Source of the DNA: Streptomyces spongiicola
GTDB lineage: Bacteria > Actinomycetota > Actinomycetes > Streptomycetales > Streptomycetaceae
Length of the DNA: 64,000 bases
NCBI RefSeq assembly: GCF_003122365.1
Contig: NZ_CP029254.1
Span: forward strand, 6,264,001 to 6,328,000
Direction of reading: 5' to 3'
Numbering within the stretch: position 1 is the first letter of the stretch; the number at the start of each line of letters is the position of its first letter. Below are positions 63,945 through 64,000 of the stretch, piece by piece. The notes below the pieces were generated by a model, which did not search any database, was not told where the DNA came from, and saw only the letters and a program-made list of their open reading frames with translations. Both the position numbers and the translations under genes were made by a program.

Positions 63945-64000
63945 TCAGGGAAGCTGTGCCGAAGCCCTCGCCTCGCGCCGGTTGTCCCGGAAGGTGTTCA
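63945..64000 (-). CDS. 3' end of a gene leaving the window
   Basis: On the minus strand a frame enters at 63998 and reads NTFRDNRREARASAQLP before TGA at 63945. Its composition is normal coding sequence and it is directly followed by a strong hairpin. Only 17 residues are visible, so the product cannot be named. Confidence 0.45.
   Translation of the reverse strand, partial: NTFRDNRREARASAQLP

Overview
The window is very GC-rich, with strong G/C bias at third codon positions, frequent GTG and TTG starts, ATGA stop/start overlaps, leaderless-looking genes, and families typical of mycelial actinobacteria (DUF397/XRE pairs, DUF574 methyltransferase, DUF6325, an F420-type LLM oxidoreductase). It is best read as a Streptomyces (or close relative) chromosomal segment, probably accessory or arm-proximal: catabolic cassettes, stress genes, gene fragments, two IS remnants and one intact IS. 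No rRNA, tRNA, CRISPR array or phage module was seen.

Layout. 0.2-3.8 kb: allantoin module (IclR regulator, allantoinase, allantoicase). 3.8-6.9 kb: a scar zone with a CYTH fragment, a DUF418 membrane protein, a TPR-regulator tail and an IS3-type tail. 6.9-11.6 kb: glycerol-3-phosphate dehydrogenase and TetR divergent from an alkyl-DHAP-synthase-like flavoenzyme and a diacylglycerol-kinase-like lipid kinase, a possible ether-lipid/glycerolipid unit. 11.8-13.9 kb: saccharopine-dehydrogenase-like enzyme and TetR. 14.2-19.3 kb: Gfo/Idh/MocA dehydrogenase, GntR regulator and a complete sugar (perhaps inositol) ABC importer. 19.5-35.5 kb: envelope, ion, redox and stress genes (YihY/BrkB, GAP-family, DUF6325, SHOCT, CLC channel, cyclase, GMC oxidoreductase, SDR, cytochrome bd, Na+/H+ antiporter, GH15, DUF2254).

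35.5-37.6 kb holds nested repeats, a gene tail and an internally deleted IS605-type TnpB relic. 37.7-42.5 kb: reductive pyrimidine catabolism (beta-ureidopropionase, class III aminotransferase, dihydropyrimidinase, LLM oxidoreductase). 43-46 kb: SDR divergent from amidase-TetR, with a 16-bp palindrome between them. 46-53 kb: inositol-phosphatase family enzyme, a broken peptidase E, a phytoene-desaturase-like flavoprotein, a macro-domain protein, a small secreted protein and an LCP cell-wall ligase. 53.6-59.8 kb: Ada/AlkA fusion and Ogt (alkylation repair), sirtuin, Nudix, glycerate kinase, DUF574 methyltransferase. 59.9-63.4 kb: an XRE/DUF5753 regulator split by an intact IS4-family element with a 10-bp target duplication, its DUF397 partner, and a GHKL-type ATPase with a substituted N-box. 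The right edge carries a strong hairpin and the tail of a gene that leaves the window.

Units that probably act together: allantoin breakdown under the IclR protein; the divergent lipid unit; the translationally coupled ABC operon; CydA-CydB; PydC-aminotransferase-PydB; and amidase-TetR. Many intergenic gaps are filled by short tandem repeats of different periods, and several convergent pairs are separated by long perfect hairpins without U-tracts.
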